DNA from: Thermothielavioides terrestris NRRL 8126
Lineage: Eukaryota > Ascomycota > Sordariomycetes > Sordariales > Chaetomiaceae
NCBI RefSeq assembly: GCF_000226115.1
Contig: NC_016457.1
Coordinates: 6,634,001-6,698,000 of the forward strand
DNA length: 64,000 nt
Direction: 5' to 3'
Position numbers and translations under genes: made by a program. The stretch's first letter is position 1; each line of letters starts with the position of its first letter. Shown here one piece after another: positions 52,888 to 63,913 of the stretch. The notes below the pieces were generated by a model, which was not told where the DNA came from, ran no database searches, and worked only from the letters and a program-made list of their open reading frames with translations.

Positions 52888-54321
52888 ATGCGCCCGTTGT
52901 CTCTGATCGTCGCAATTTCGGGGCTGCTCGGCCTCGTGCTGGCCCAGCTTGACGTCTCGACCGACGGGACCTGTGGTGCAGCCAAAGGGTACTCGTGCCT
53001 GGGCTCGGAGTACGGCAACTGTTGCTCCTCGAACGGTTGGTGTGGCGCCGACGACGCTCACTGTGGCTCGGGATGTCAGGCAGACTTCGGCCTCTGCGGC
53101 AAAGGCGTCGGCGGCGTTGGGGCGACCACCACCACCAACACGCGCCTGACAACCCTGCCTCCGATCAGCAGTCCGCCGGGGCAGTCAGAAGTAACCTCCA
53201 CCGTATTCGTGACAGTGACCACGACCAGCTACACGCTGAGGCCGCTTCCCATCCGGACTACCATCAAGACGACGGTAACCGAGAGCTCGTTGGTCACGGC
53301 GACCACCACAGCCGTGCGGACCAGCACAGTTGAGGTTGACACGACGTCCACCGTCCTGACCACCACAACGGCGACGAGCTACTCCATCGTCTTCGCCACG
53401 GTGTACAACACTGTCAACGTAACTAGCGTCTCCACTGTGTGGAAGACGGCCACGTCCACCACGACGCAGACCGTAGACGTGACAAGCGTTTTCAACCAGA
53501 CCATCACGTCAACGCAGACGCAGCCCACGACCATCACCTCCTACCGCACGGTCGATGTGACCAGCCAAGTCAACGTCACATCCACGGCAGTTGCGACAAG
53601 AACCACAACTGTCCCGCTCACGGTGACCGCCACCTCCACCGTCACGGTCAACTCCACGCTCGTCACGACCGCGACCAAGACAGCCCAGGTCAACGTCACG
53701 GAAACGGCGCTCAACACAGTCTACACAACACAAACGGACCTGCTGACGGCAACCACGACGCTGGACGTGACGAGGCAGTGGAACACCACCTCGGTCGTGA
53801 CCTCCACCGCCTTCCGCACCATCACCTCGCTCCTGACCGAAACAGAGCTCACCCAGGCCACGTCAACGGTCACAGCAACAGAAACCACGGTCCTCACCCG
53901 AACAGCGACAGCGACAGCGACAGTCACCGTGCTCACAACCGCCACCGCCACAGCGCAGGTGAACGCAACCCGGACCTCCACAGAGACAGAGACAGAGACA
54001 GAGACGCAGACGCAAAAGGTGACACAGACCGAGATCGAGCGCACAACACTCACAGTAACCAGCACCGCCGTCGTCACTGCCACCAGCACGGAGGAGCTCA
54101 ACCCCACCCCTACCAAGGCCCCGCCCTCGACCGCGACCACGACCACGACCACGCTCACAATCCTGCCCACCACGTCCACCGCCACCGCGAGCCAGCTCCA
54201 TTCTCCTTCCCCTCCTTCCTCTCCGCCGGATGCTTCGACCGGGTCGGGAACGGGGACTGAGACTGCATCGGCGACGGCGACGGCGACAACTACGGCTGCT
54301 TCGACTACGGCCGCGAAGTAA
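52888..54321 (+). CDS. Secreted CBM18 chitin-binding, Thr-rich (mucin-like) wall protein
   Basis: Single-exon protein of 477 aa. A signal peptide (MRPLSLIVAISGLLGLVLA) is followed by one hevein-type chitin-binding domain at about residues 29-68, with eight cysteines in the canonical spacing (Cys29, 37, 44, 45, 51, 58, 62, 68; NCCSSNGWCGADDAHCGSGC). The remaining 400 residues are almost only Thr, Val, Ser, Ala and Gln, built from degenerate TVTxTxTV units with NVT/NQT glycosylation sites. A (GAGACA)n-type stretch at 53,986-54,010 gives a Thr-Glu run. Heavy O-mannosylation and a rod-like form are expected. No clear hydrophobic C-terminus for GPI attachment is seen. It may coat hyphal chitin or act as a surface adhesin or shield; this is inference. 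The repeat length probably varies among strains. Confidence 0.85.
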   Translation: MRPLSLIVAISGLLGLVLAQLDVSTDGTCGAAKGYSCLGSEYGNCCSSNGWCGADDAHCGSGCQADFGLCGKGVGGVGATTTTNTRLTTLPPISSPPGQSEVTSTVFVTVTTTSYTLRPLPIRTTIKTTVTESSLVTATTTAVRTSTVEVDTTSTVLTTTTATSYSIVFATVYNTVNVTSVSTVWKTATSTTTQTVDVTSVFNQTITSTQTQPTTITSYRTVDVTSQVNVTSTAVATRTTTVPLTVTATSTVTVNSTLVTTATKTAQVNVTETALNTVYTTQTDLLTATTTLDVTRQWNTTSVVTSTAFRTITSLLTETELTQATSTVTATETTVLTRTATATATVTVLTTATATAQVNATRTSTETETETETQTQKVTQTEIERTTLTVTSTAVVTATSTEELNPTPTKAPPSTATTTTTTLTILPTTSTATASQLHSPSPPSSPPDASTGSGTGTETASATATATTTAASTTAAK

Positions 54322-54951
54322 AGGTCGTATGGCGATTGCTGCTGGGGTGGTGGTGTAGGTTGTTGATTGAGGGTGTGGCATGGTCGGATGTTGAGCTCAG
54401 AGCCGGGTCTGGTTTCGCCTTTTTGGCCATTTATTGTTGGGGGGGGGGGAGGAGGGGGTGGTTTGTGCGGAAGTCAAGTGGGAAGGAAGGGGGAAACCGG
54501 GGAAGCCGGGGCGCGAGAGATAAATGACCATAGTTGCTCCCTTTTTACGGTTATGTGTTCAAATTGGCTTGCAACGCCGATGGCGGGGTAGTCACGTCTC
54601 TTTTCTGCTAAGTCGTTGAGAGAAATGGACACGAGGGAGGGGACGGGCTTTGCTGGGTGCGTAACATGGAAAATGATGATGAGCCTGAAAGACAAGGGGA
54701 AGCAAGGTAAGACTTTACTTTTTACCAACGCGGCAATATATGCGTGTGCGCACACAATACCGGTGAGCATGAGGAACATAGATGCAAGGGTATCTATCAA
54801 CTTGGAACTCATCACTATAAGCATCAGGCTGGCGTCTTAAGACGAAGAAAGCACTGCGAAAGACTCTTTGCCTGTAGGCCCCTGCTCGACCAACGCGCTG
54901 ACCATCTCGACGCCAACCACGCGAGCTCGTCGAACCACCCCCCACCCCTAA
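54322..54951. other. Convergent intergenic region
   Basis: About 630 bp between the Thr-rich gene and the DUG2 3' end. A G-rich run (about 54,438-54,460) is the only marked composition feature. Confidence 0.6.
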
Positions 54952-57683
54952 TCAGAGCTTCCGGAAGACGGTACTAAAAATCTCCCTGCTCTTCAACAGA
55001 TTAAGCACCCGCAACCGCTCGTTATCCAGATGCGCCGCGTCGCTCGCCTGGCCGCACGGCAGGTGCGCCGCGGGGGCGTTGAACTCCTTCTCCAGGAACC
55101 GGATCGGCGGGATCGACCCGCCTTCGCGGATATAAAGCGGCTTCCTGGACTTTGGCGCAGCCTCGCCATTCGTCGGGTTCGCCGGCAGCGCAGCAGCCAC
55201 CGTTCCCTCCCCCTGCCCCTCGCCGTTCGCAGCGCCCTCCTCCTCCGCGGTAGCTGTCGGCTCCCACGCGCGCATGACCGCCTCTTCGAGCGTGCGGAAG
55301 ATGTAGTTCCCCGGGACGCCGAGCCACGGCTCGGCCTTGTTGTCGATGCGCACGGTCAGCGAGTTCTCGCTGCCGAAGGCGGCGTACTGCTCCTTGAGGA
55401 AGGCGCGGAGGGAGTCGATGACCTGCTCGACCTCCTGGCCGGGCACCAGGCGGATGCTGAGGTTGGCGGCCGCGTGGCTGCTGATGAGGCTGCCGTCCGG
55501 ACCGGACACGTTGAAGCGGTGGATGGTCAGGTTGGGCTCCCGCCAGCGCGCCATGAGGTTGCGTTTGAGGGCTTCGACGGGCCCGTTGGCGGGGTTGCGC
55601 CGGATCAGGATGCGCGCGATGTCGTCGTACCGCTGCTCCTCTTCGGCGGTGAGGGGGAGAATGCCGTCGTAGAAGCCCGGGATTTTGACGTGGTTCTTGG
55701 CGTCTTTGAGCTTGCTGAGCAGCAGCGTCAAGTCGGACAGCGGCTCCGAGAGCAGGTTGCTGCCGTCGACGCCCGAGTGCAGGTCCGGATACTTCGAGTC
55801 GATGCAGACGGTCGCGTGCAGCACGCCGCGCAGGCCATAAGTGAGACAGGGTACCTCGTCGTCGAGCCAGTAGCTGTTGGCGAGGAGGACGTAGTCGATG
55901 TGGCCGATCAGATCCTTGTGCTTGCGGATAGTCTCCTGGAACCCGCGCGAGCCGGACTCCTCTTCGCCCTCGATGACAAAGACGATGTCCGAGTCGAGGA
56001 CTTTGGCCTGGAGGAGATCCGAGACGGCGTAGAGCGCAGCGATTACCGGACCCTTATTGTCGCTAACGCCGCGGCCGTAGAGGTAGCCGTTGCGACCTTC
56101 GAGCTTGAACGGGTCGGTCTGCCAGTTGTCGCCCTTCATGTCCGCGGGAACGACGTCGTAATGGCCGTAGAACAGGATGCGCTTCCGCTTCTCGGCAGGC
56201 TCGAGCTTGCCGCTGAACTTGGCGAAGACAATCGGGTTGTGCAGCCCGCTCGTGCTAAGCAGCTCCACTTGGGCGCCGAGACGCTTGAAGAGGGAGCCTA
56301 AAAACGTAGCGCCCTTGCGGCAATCCTCGGTGAACTCGGGCCGCGAGGAGATGGTCTTGAAGGAGACGAAGTCGCGGAGCGACGCGATCATCATGTTCTC
56401 GGATCCGCCGACCTCTTGCTCGGCCTCTGTCGGTATTCCATTAACACGCCAGACACGGACCGTGTTGTCATTTGCTCCCGTGAGGAATAGCTGGTCGCTC
56501 CGGTGGACGGTCACCGCTGATGACAGGATCTTGGCGTTGTGGGCTTTCCACCGGTTCAGGCACTGGTACTTCTGGCTGACGTTCTGCGACAAGCCGTGCT
56601 TATCCCTGCCGTAGTGCACCGTGCTATGCTTCTAGTCAGAGTTAGCCCCGTTGCCACAGAAGTCAGTGTTGAACGAGGGGGGATGTCTCTCACCGATGCT
56701 GACCCTCCCGTCGCCCCGCTCCACAAAAGGCCAAAGCTCATGCGAAGCGTGTTCACATTGCCGTCGTGGGCCTTGATGACGCGCAGCTTCTGCTTGGTGT
56801 CGAGATCCCACAGCTCGATGATGCCCTGCAGCTTGCCGGCATAGAGGAAAGAACCGTCTATAGCAATCGACATGACCGAGTCGCTGTCATCCTCGCCCAG
56901 ACACATCATCTCCTCGATATCGCCAAACACCCCGTCATCGTAGTCGGGCCCGTGGTCGGACAGCCTCCACAGCTTGATGGTGCCGTCTCCGCCGCCCGAG
57001 ATCAGGACGTCTTCATCCGGGTCGGCCAGAACCGTCGGGCCCTTTGCGACCAGCATGCAAAACACCCAGCCGTAGTGCGCATACTGCCGGATTGCGCCGT
57101 CGTCGATCTCCAGCACCGTCGCCGCCTTGGGGATCAGCGCATAGTGTTCCTCCATCCGCCTCGGCGTAGACGTCCCTCCCACCGCGCGCGAATCGAAGAA
57201 GCGGTGTTGGCGCTTGTCGGGATGGTTTGCGGAGTCGTAGGGGACCCGCCTCGAAGGGTCCTTCAGGCTGATCCATTGGATGTCCTGGGTCTGCGTGCCG
57301 AGGTAGAGCGTTTCCCGCTGGGGCGAGTACGCCACGCTGAAGACATCGCCGACGTCGTACGTGCTGTAGATCTCGTAGAGACGGGTGAGCGTCTTGGGAC
57401 ACCAGACGCCGATGATGGGCTCGCACGCGCTCGAGAACAGGTACTTGTTGTCTTCGGAGAGCAGCAGGCACAGCACGCTGCGCTTGTGTGCCTGGATTGT
57501 CTGGACGAACTGGTATGTGCCGAGCGACCACACGACGATCTCGCCCCTGCTGGTGCCGGCAAAAATGTACTTGTCGGAGACGGCGATGGAGAGCACGGAG
57601 CCGTCGTGGCGGAGCTCCTGCAGCTGTTCGGGGGCCTGGTCGGGGCAGCCGTCGTCGAGCTCGCGGGCCTGCAGGGCCGTCAT
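54952..57683 (-). CDS. DUG2: DUG2-like component of glutathione-degrading complex (WD40 + M20 peptidase)
   Basis: In yeast, Dug2 with the amidotransferase Dug3 cleaves glutathione in the cytosol in the alternative degradation pathway. The 889-aa product from exons 57683-56694 and 56631-54952 has the same two-part layout. Residues 25-395 are WD40 repeats (GTSRGEIVVWSL, SGGGDGTIKLWRLSD, LQGIIELWDLDTK, TGANDNTVRVWRVNG). Residues 410-889 are an M20 metallopeptidase: ILFYGHYDVVP (His487, Asp489), GRGVSDNKGPV (Asp521), IEGEEESGS (catalytic Glu), KYPDLHSGVDGSN and the last ligand in DAAHLDNER. The phase-0 junction reads SAS|KHSTVHYGRD. An acidic Glu/Ala-rich loop occurs near residue 790. The partner DUG3 is not in the window. 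This is the clearest housekeeping gene here along with TIM17. Confidence 0.92.
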
Positions 57684-59623
57684 GGTCGCGATGCCGCCTG
57701 ACGTAGCGAGCGACGCCGTTAGCGAAGACCAGGATTCAGAGGAACGGGAGCAAGGGCCTGGTTCATGGCAGGTATTGTGGATGACGAGTGGAAGTCTCGG
57801 CCAAACTGCGGGTAACGATCAAAAGCCGATGGCACGATTTGGAGAGTGAACGGGTGCAAGCCACTGAGGCCCCGCGCTAAGCTGGAGCCTCCGCCCTCCA
57901 GAGAACCCATCCAGCAGGGATGCAGCTCCCCCGCGTTTTGGGCTTTGGTGGCTTCGGCACGCCAAAAGGCCCGCAGAGATGGCACCCGACGGTTTCCCGG
58001 GGAAAGCACCCCACGGGGAACGCCGCTTCCCGTCCCGACTTTTTCAGGCGTGTGGTCGTTTTAGCGTCGAGGCAAGAGTGTGGGCGACATTGATGCTGAT
58101 TGCTGCACCCCCCTCCGTCGGGTACGACTACCGCCAGGCCGAGACGGGGTCGCTGCGCGGGCGTGGGGGGCTTGCAGGGAAGATTGGGCGAGATCGAGAT
58201 GGGCAGCCACACCGAAACGGGAAAACATGACACTCACCGGACGTGGGAGCGTGGGGTGGCCGCGTGGTTGCCGCCGCTGCCGCCGCCTCTCTGGCTCTGG
58301 AGTCGATCTTCCTGCATCCCTCGCAGCGCCCCTCCCCTCCATCACTGGCTTCGTCGTGCGGATCATGGCTCCAGGGGTCAAAACACGCGCGGAAGACAGG
58401 CGTGCCCAGCAGGGCCATGTCTGACGAGCTGTTGCGTCGCTGGCCACCAAACCGCCAGACGAACGTCCGCAGAACCGGACTCGTAGGGCTGGGGCCCTCA
58501 CGGCTTTGTACCGCACGCTGGCCATGAGCTCCGGAATTTTCCTGTTTGCACGAGGTCTCATCGGATCTGAGGGATGACGCGAGCCCAGGGGTGCTCTGCG
58601 CCATTGGACAGAGGCTCATATGCCAGCGCGCACGGGTCGGAAGAAGAAAGACGGACGCATCTCACCGCTCTTACGGGATTTGGCAAACAGAGGCGGAAAG
58701 TGACACGGAATGTTGGATCAGCGGAGGAGCGCAGAAGTCGCGTGAGGCGAGGACGCCGCTGTTCATATACCTCATTGGTAGGTCTTCCGAATCGGCGGCG
58801 GAGCGGCCGCCACGAAGCCGAGTTCCCAGTTACCCCAAACAAAGCCACTGTTGGGCAGGGGCTGATCGATGCTCCGGCAGGGGTCGAGAAGCCAAACACC
58901 CCCTTGTTGGCGGCCGAAGTGGCGGGGCGGGAGCGTGGGGAGCTGGGACAAGACATTGGGAGGTCATAGTGTTCGCTGGTTGTGTGTCTCAAAGGAACAC
59001 GGCGTGATGATGTGATTCTGTGCCGTGTTCCGTGAAGGTGCACACCGGCATCTACAGCCAACTCGCTGCAGCGCGATTTTGCGCGCACACTGACGGATAT
59101 ATACATACATCACGTGACAAAAACACCGCAAACTGGGCAAGACCCCTACCCAGTAAGCACAGCAAGTTGCCAGCAGATCGAAGCCGCGGAAAAGCGGCTG
59201 ACATTGAACCCAAGCTCGAGCAAAGTGCTGGACTTGAAAAGGATGATGGCAGCACATGATTGACATTGTGGATTTTCTTATCGGCCCACCCCTAGTGGAG
59301 CAACTTCCGCTCTCTCCCTCCCCTGCTACCAAGGCCCACCCGCCTGGGGCGATGGTCTGTGCCCGGATCCCTGTCAGCGCAACAATTTTCTTTGGCATTC
59401 TGAAATCATCGGGAAGCGCGGCCGCAACACCACGAGACGACAAGTCCCGCCCACCTCATCGACATCAGTTTGTGAGCGCGCCGAGCCTATCGACCGACGA
59501 TATTTGAGCGGCGGATTTGATTCGCTGCTCTACTTTCCGCCCTTCCTACAGTTCTCTGACGCGCTGGTCGCAAAACACACCGGGCTGCAACGCCCTGCGG
59601 ACTTTCCATAACCTCACATCAAA
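57684..59623. other. Long divergent promoter region
   Basis: About 1.9 kb between DUG2 (-) and TIM17 (+). Several long open frames on both strands overlap between 58,060 and 59,000 without any recognisable motif, and I take them as chance in GC-rich DNA. No repeats noted. Confidence 0.5.
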
Positions 59624-60321
59624 ATGGATCACACGCGCGACCCCTGCCCGTGGGTCATCCTCAATGACTTCGGCGGTGCGTTTTGCATGGGCGTACGTAC
59701 CCTTATTCGATATTCGCCATCCGCTTGTGCCAGTGCTGCGCGAATCGGGCGCACCGGCATCGAGCACCGACTGGGCTGCCGCGATCTTGCAGTTAGTTAA
59801 CACATGGGCTCCTGCATTAGGCTGTCGGCGGAACGATCTGGCACGGTGTCAAGGGTTTCAGAAACAGCCCATATGGCGAACGGCGGCTAGGCGCCATCAC
59901 GGCCATCAAGATGCGGGCGCCGGTACTGGGAGGCAATTTCGGCGTCTGGGGCGGCATGTTCAGCACATTCGACTGCGCCGTCAAGGGCATAAGGAAAAAG
60001 GAGGACGCCTACAACGCGATTGCACGTAGCCCCACTGTCGGTCACCTACAGACACCCCGATCCTAACTTGTCACAGATTGCTGGCTTTTTCACCGGCGGC
60101 TGTCTCGCTATTCGAGGCGGCTACAAGGCAGCCAGAAACGGTGCCATCAGCTGCGCCATCCTACTTGCTGTCATCGAGGGCGTTGGCATCGGGTTCCAGA
60201 AGATGTTCGCAGGGCAGACAAAGCTGGAAGTCAGTGTGCCGCAAACGGTGTGAGGGAATCAATGCTGACCCGTCCTCAGGTTCCGCAACCACCTCCATCG
60301 AACGAGAAGATGCTCGCATAG
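59624..60321 (+). CDS. TIM17: TIM17, mitochondrial inner-membrane translocase subunit
   Basis: Subunit of the TIM23 presequence translocase that imports matrix proteins. The 154-aa length equals other fungal Tim17. Exons are 59624-59692, 59821-60021, 60077-60229 and 60280-60321. The N-terminus [19 protein letters not shown] carries the conserved Asp/Arg start and first membrane segment. [18 protein letters not shown] then [21 protein letters not shown] are hallmark helices, followed by [19 protein letters not shown]. The 14-residue last exon ends [10 protein letters not shown]. Intron 2 (60022-60076) must begin with GCACGT: a GT-based donor four bases on breaks the frame, so it is a GC-AG intron. 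The conserved Cys pair of Tim17 (Cys10 near the start and one in FDC) is present. Confidence 0.93.
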
Positions 60322-60594
60322 AAGCGGCACGATCCGAAACGGTACCTCGACAGACCCAACTCTTCTCTTCCAGCCCCCGAGGCTCGGACATGTATTTTTT
60401 GTATGCATTCATGACGGTCAGCATTCTGGTGGCGGCGTTCCCTGTAGCATAGAATCGGTCGGTTACGCGTTGCCACGGAGGCAGGCGAGGAAGGCCAGCC
60501 TGCCAGAAACATCTACGGAAATAATATCTCATTTGCAAGTCAAGCGGATTTTTGCGGTGCAGGATCTCGGCGCTCTATTCTCCTTGTTGAGCAT

Positions 60595-62125
60595 CTAACC
60601 CAGCTTCTCGCCGCGCCATCGTCGAGGGTCCTCCGGCGTTCCCTCGCCGGCATACGAATCAGGGAGTTCTTGGTCTTCCCGGAATACCCGAGCGAACGCG
60701 ACGCCGTTGTCATCGACCCACGCTCGAAACATGCCGCCGCAATTATAATCCTGGAGGATTTGGGACCGGGCCTCGACCACGTTGCCCTCGGCGTCTCGCA
60801 CCACGACGCACTCGATCCCGATCATGCCGCCCTCGCCCTCGCCCGTCCTGCCCCAGCGGTCGCCAGCGCTTCGCTGCAGCTCGCCGCCGGGTCCGGTGAC
60901 CTTAGACAGCGCCGCGGCGGAAGATTTCGAAGCATAGCGAGCGATGGAGCCGACGGTTCTGGCAGCTGCCGTTCGGAGGAACGAGTCGCCGTTGCCCGTG
61001 CCCGAAATAGCAAGGGACCGCGTCGTCACAAGGTCACCTCGTCGACCCACAGGCAGCGGGGTGTACATGCGGGGGGTGGGCACACAATCAGCCAGCCAGC
61101 GCCCCAGCACGCCCGAGAGAACCACGGCGGGCCCCGTCCTCCCCCATCCCGCGTCTACGTCGACGCTCTCGATCCACTCTTCAGCCCAAAACCCGGCGCC
61201 CACGGTCGGCGTATCGCCGATCCGCCCCGACAGCTTGTTCGTCAGCCCGCCGGTGCTCGTAGCGCAGCACACCACGCCGTCCTCGTCCACCGCCACGGCC
61301 CCGACCGTCCCCTGGGGCAGGAACTCGTCCGCGCTCCACGCGGCGAGCCCCCCGCCCTCCTTTTCCCTCTCCAGCCCGCGGACGTGCTCGTCCCACCGGC
61401 GCTGCGTGAAGAAGTACGCCGGCTCGACCATCGCCAGCCCGTACTTCTCCGCCAGCTGCTCCGCCGACGCGCCGTGCAGGTGCGTGTGCCCCTGCGCGGA
61501 GGGCACATCCAACTCCGCCTCCCCCGCCTCCCCGCCTGCTTCTTCCCCCTCGCCAGCTGCTTGCCCCCCGGCGGTTGCAGCCCGCGCGAACCGCGACCGC
61601 GGCCGCAAATCCTGGTCCCCGTGCTCCAGCACCGCGCGCGCCAGCAGCACGGGGTTGCGCACGCGCCGCAGCCCGGACACGCCCACGCCGCGCTTGGCCC
61701 GCCCGCGCGACACCATCACCGACGCCTCCAGCTCGTTGGTGCCGTCGCGCGTGAACACGGCGCCGCGGCCGGCGTTGAAGAGAGGGTTGTCCTCCAGCTG
61801 GACGACCGCGTGGGTTGCCACTTCCAGCGCGGTGGGGAGGGTGCTCCTCTTGCCGCTGCCGGTTGTGGTGGTGCTGCTGGTGACAGTGGTGGTCGGCGTG
61901 GTCATGAAGCTGTGGGTGCGGGATATCTAGGGCAAATGTTAGATGGAGACGGTTTTGTGATGCGGGAGGTTTACAAAAGACACGCACGATTGTGAGGAGG
62001 GCGGCGCGGAAGGCGCGGTAGCGGTCCGGGGTCAGCGTCGCGGGCGTGAGGTTGCCCGCGCCGCCGTGGATGATCACGCGAGGCTGCACTCTGGCGGGCG
62101 ACGGGGGTTGGCGCTTGTATTCCAT
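60595..62125 (-). CDS. Threonine-type isoaspartyl peptidase / taspase-like asparaginase
   Basis: N-terminal nucleophile hydrolase of the asparaginase-2 family, 489 aa, from exons 62125-61988 and 61926-60595 joined in phase 0. The N-terminus PRVIIHGGAGNLTP and NPLFNAGRGAVFTRDG are family signatures. Autocleavage is expected before Thr253 in PQGTVGAVAVDEDG, followed by the conserved CATSTGGLTNKLSGRIGDTP. ISGTGNGDSFLR contains the substrate-binding Gly-Thr-Gly. Between the two subunit halves is an unusually long Ala/Glu/Gly-rich insert (about residues 155-195), and a Thr/Ser run lies near residue 60. A human taspase-1-like role (protein cleavage) or simple isoaspartyl dipeptide hydrolysis are both possible. 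Confidence 0.9.
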
Positions 62126-63913
62126 GGTTTGCGGATGCTTTGAAGTTACTGGATTGTCTTTCGCGTTTTCTTAGTTTAGTTTGGAGTTCAACGCAACACT
62201 CGAAACTGGTCGGGGGGGGGCTGGGGATGTTGCAGCGAGCCGGGCGGAACCGGCGATAGGCCGGATGGGCGGGTTGATAAGGAATCCGGGGCCTCCACTT
62301 CTGTGCTATCTGCTTCCGGGTTAATCCCGAGGTAGGCAATGGCCGGCCCCGGATGCCCTTTTTCGGCAGGTCAGGGCAGATTGCCATCGGAGGCGGAGGA
62401 TGCGGACATCCAGAACGGATGAACCAATGATGTTTTGCGCGAAGCGGTAGCGTCATTCAGAAAGGATCGCTGGCTCCCTACTCTAGCTTGTTCGCATCGT
62501 GATCCCATGTTTACATACCTGGCCGGAGTTCCAGCAATGGTATAACGGCAACGGCCTGAAGGAATCGACCCCTTCCGCACTTGCCCAGGAATCCGACTCC
62601 TTCTGCCTCGCTTCAATTACGCCGCTGATTCCTTACATTGATGTCCAATTGGGCCCCGGACCCGAAGAGGTTTATGTGATTCCAATCCTCGGCCAACCAT
62701 GCTGCGCCGTCTGTTTCGCAGAGTCCTTCCCGGAAGAGGGAAAGCGGTTCGGGAGCAAGATGAAGGTAGCTAGGTACCAGGTAGTCTTCGCTGGATTCTT
62801 CTTCTTCTACCTCAATGTCAAGGTGGGTTTTTGACTCCAATTTGCGCAACGACCGTCCCGGAGAGCTGGCTGGGTACAGGCGCACACCCAACCTTCGAGA
62901 CACCCCTGAGCATCCGCACTCATCCTCCACCTAGTCCCCCTTGCTTCCATCACCCATTTCAATAGCCAAACCCACCAGCCGCAGCAACCCCCAACTCCCC
63001 TTCCTACCTTTCCCAACCCGACATCACCATCCCCATCTCCCGCTCCTCCTCCATCCCAATCGACAACACCCTCCCCTCAGGCACGAACCTCATCCCACCA
63101 ACGCAGGCCGTCAACCGCCTCGGGTTCCACGGCATGGTGCGCGACTCGCTGGCTCGGCTCACGGCCGATCCGCTCCGCGTGGGCCTGCACCTGAACGCCG
63201 GCCGGCCGGTCGCGCATCCAAGGCAGTTCGTCCCCTGGCTGGCGGGACAGTGGGAGGATGCGAGCTTTTGGTTTGGTGGGACGGCGTTGTGCGAGGTGGA
63301 TAGCGGGAGCGGCGGTCGGGGTCGGGGACAGCTTTGATGGTCGCTTTGGCGCCAGATTCTTTAAGGCGGGATGGGTGGGAAGGGTGGGTTGGGTAGGAGA
63401 GGGGGAGATGGGCAAGGGCATGGGTATGCGGGGGTTGTTCAATGGGGGGTGCTCGGGGTGAGAAGGGGGCGGAGTGAGGAGCCCATGTACTCTCAACCAT
63501 CCTACGAAAGGCCGTTTTCTTAGCTCCCTTCGTAGCTTCCTTCAAAGCACCGCCAAGTGTGCTACTGCACCTGGCGCGCTCACGCGACTCTCGCCTGGCA
63601 CTGCTACTTTGGATAAGGCACACTGGAAAGATGGCAGTGCGGGAAGTTGCCACTCATGAAATGGAAGTGGTCGGCATGTGCTTCCTTCTTCTCTGTCTCG
63701 ACTGGAGAACAACGCAAACATGTCTGGTGTCGAACTGGTCCGATTGTTCACGCCATCCTGTCGCGTCAACATCAGCGCCCACAGCATCAATACTCATCAC
63801 ACCCGTAGCCCATCCCAGCCAGCCATTTTCGACTGTGGCCTTTCCAGTCTTCGTTTCGTCACTGCGACATCCCAACAGCCCGGACTCTGAATGAGCCGGC
63901 AGTTGCTGCTACC
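62126..63913. other. Intergenic region with one doubtful open frame
   Basis: About 1.8 kb upstream of the last gene start. A plus-strand frame from about 63,023 to 63,337 looks more protein-like than its neighbours but I cannot identify it. A G-run lies at 62,211-62,219 and TC/CT-rich sequence elsewhere. Confidence 0.5.
63023..63337 (+). CDS. Possible coding remnant, unidentified
   Basis: Open frame of about 105 codons ending TGA at 63335-63337; the first ATG in it is at 63134 and may follow an unseen intron (a CCACCTAG acceptor lies near 62,935). It reads SSSIPIDNTLPSGTNLIPP, GFHGMVRDSLARLTADP and VPWLAGQWEDASFWFGG. Balanced composition with Trp and Phe is unlike chance GC-rich frames. I do not recognise a family. 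It could be a gene fragment or an exon of an unmodelled gene. Confidence 0.3.
   Translation: MTIPISRSSSIPIDNTLPSGTNLIPPTQAVNRLGFHGMVRDSLARLTADPLRVGLHLNAGRPVAHPRQFVPWLAGQWEDASFWFGGTALCEVDSGSGGRGRGQL

Noticed and set aside
53439..54260. Alternative His/Arg/Asp-rich frame in the Thr-rich gene
   Set aside because: Frame-shifted reading of ACC/ACG-type repeats; lacks signal peptide and domain.
55030..56301. 423-codon plus-strand open frame antisense to DUG2
   Set aside because: Shadow of the M20 peptidase coding strand.
56690..56760. Possible one-base frameshift at the end of DUG2 exon 1
   Set aside because: An alternative frame looked like a WD40 end, but only the annotated phase-0 splice continues into KHSTVHYG without a stop.
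57900..59000. Several overlapping open frames between DUG2 and TIM17
   Set aside because: They overlap on both strands, have low-complexity Arg/Pro composition and no recognisable domain or splice structure.
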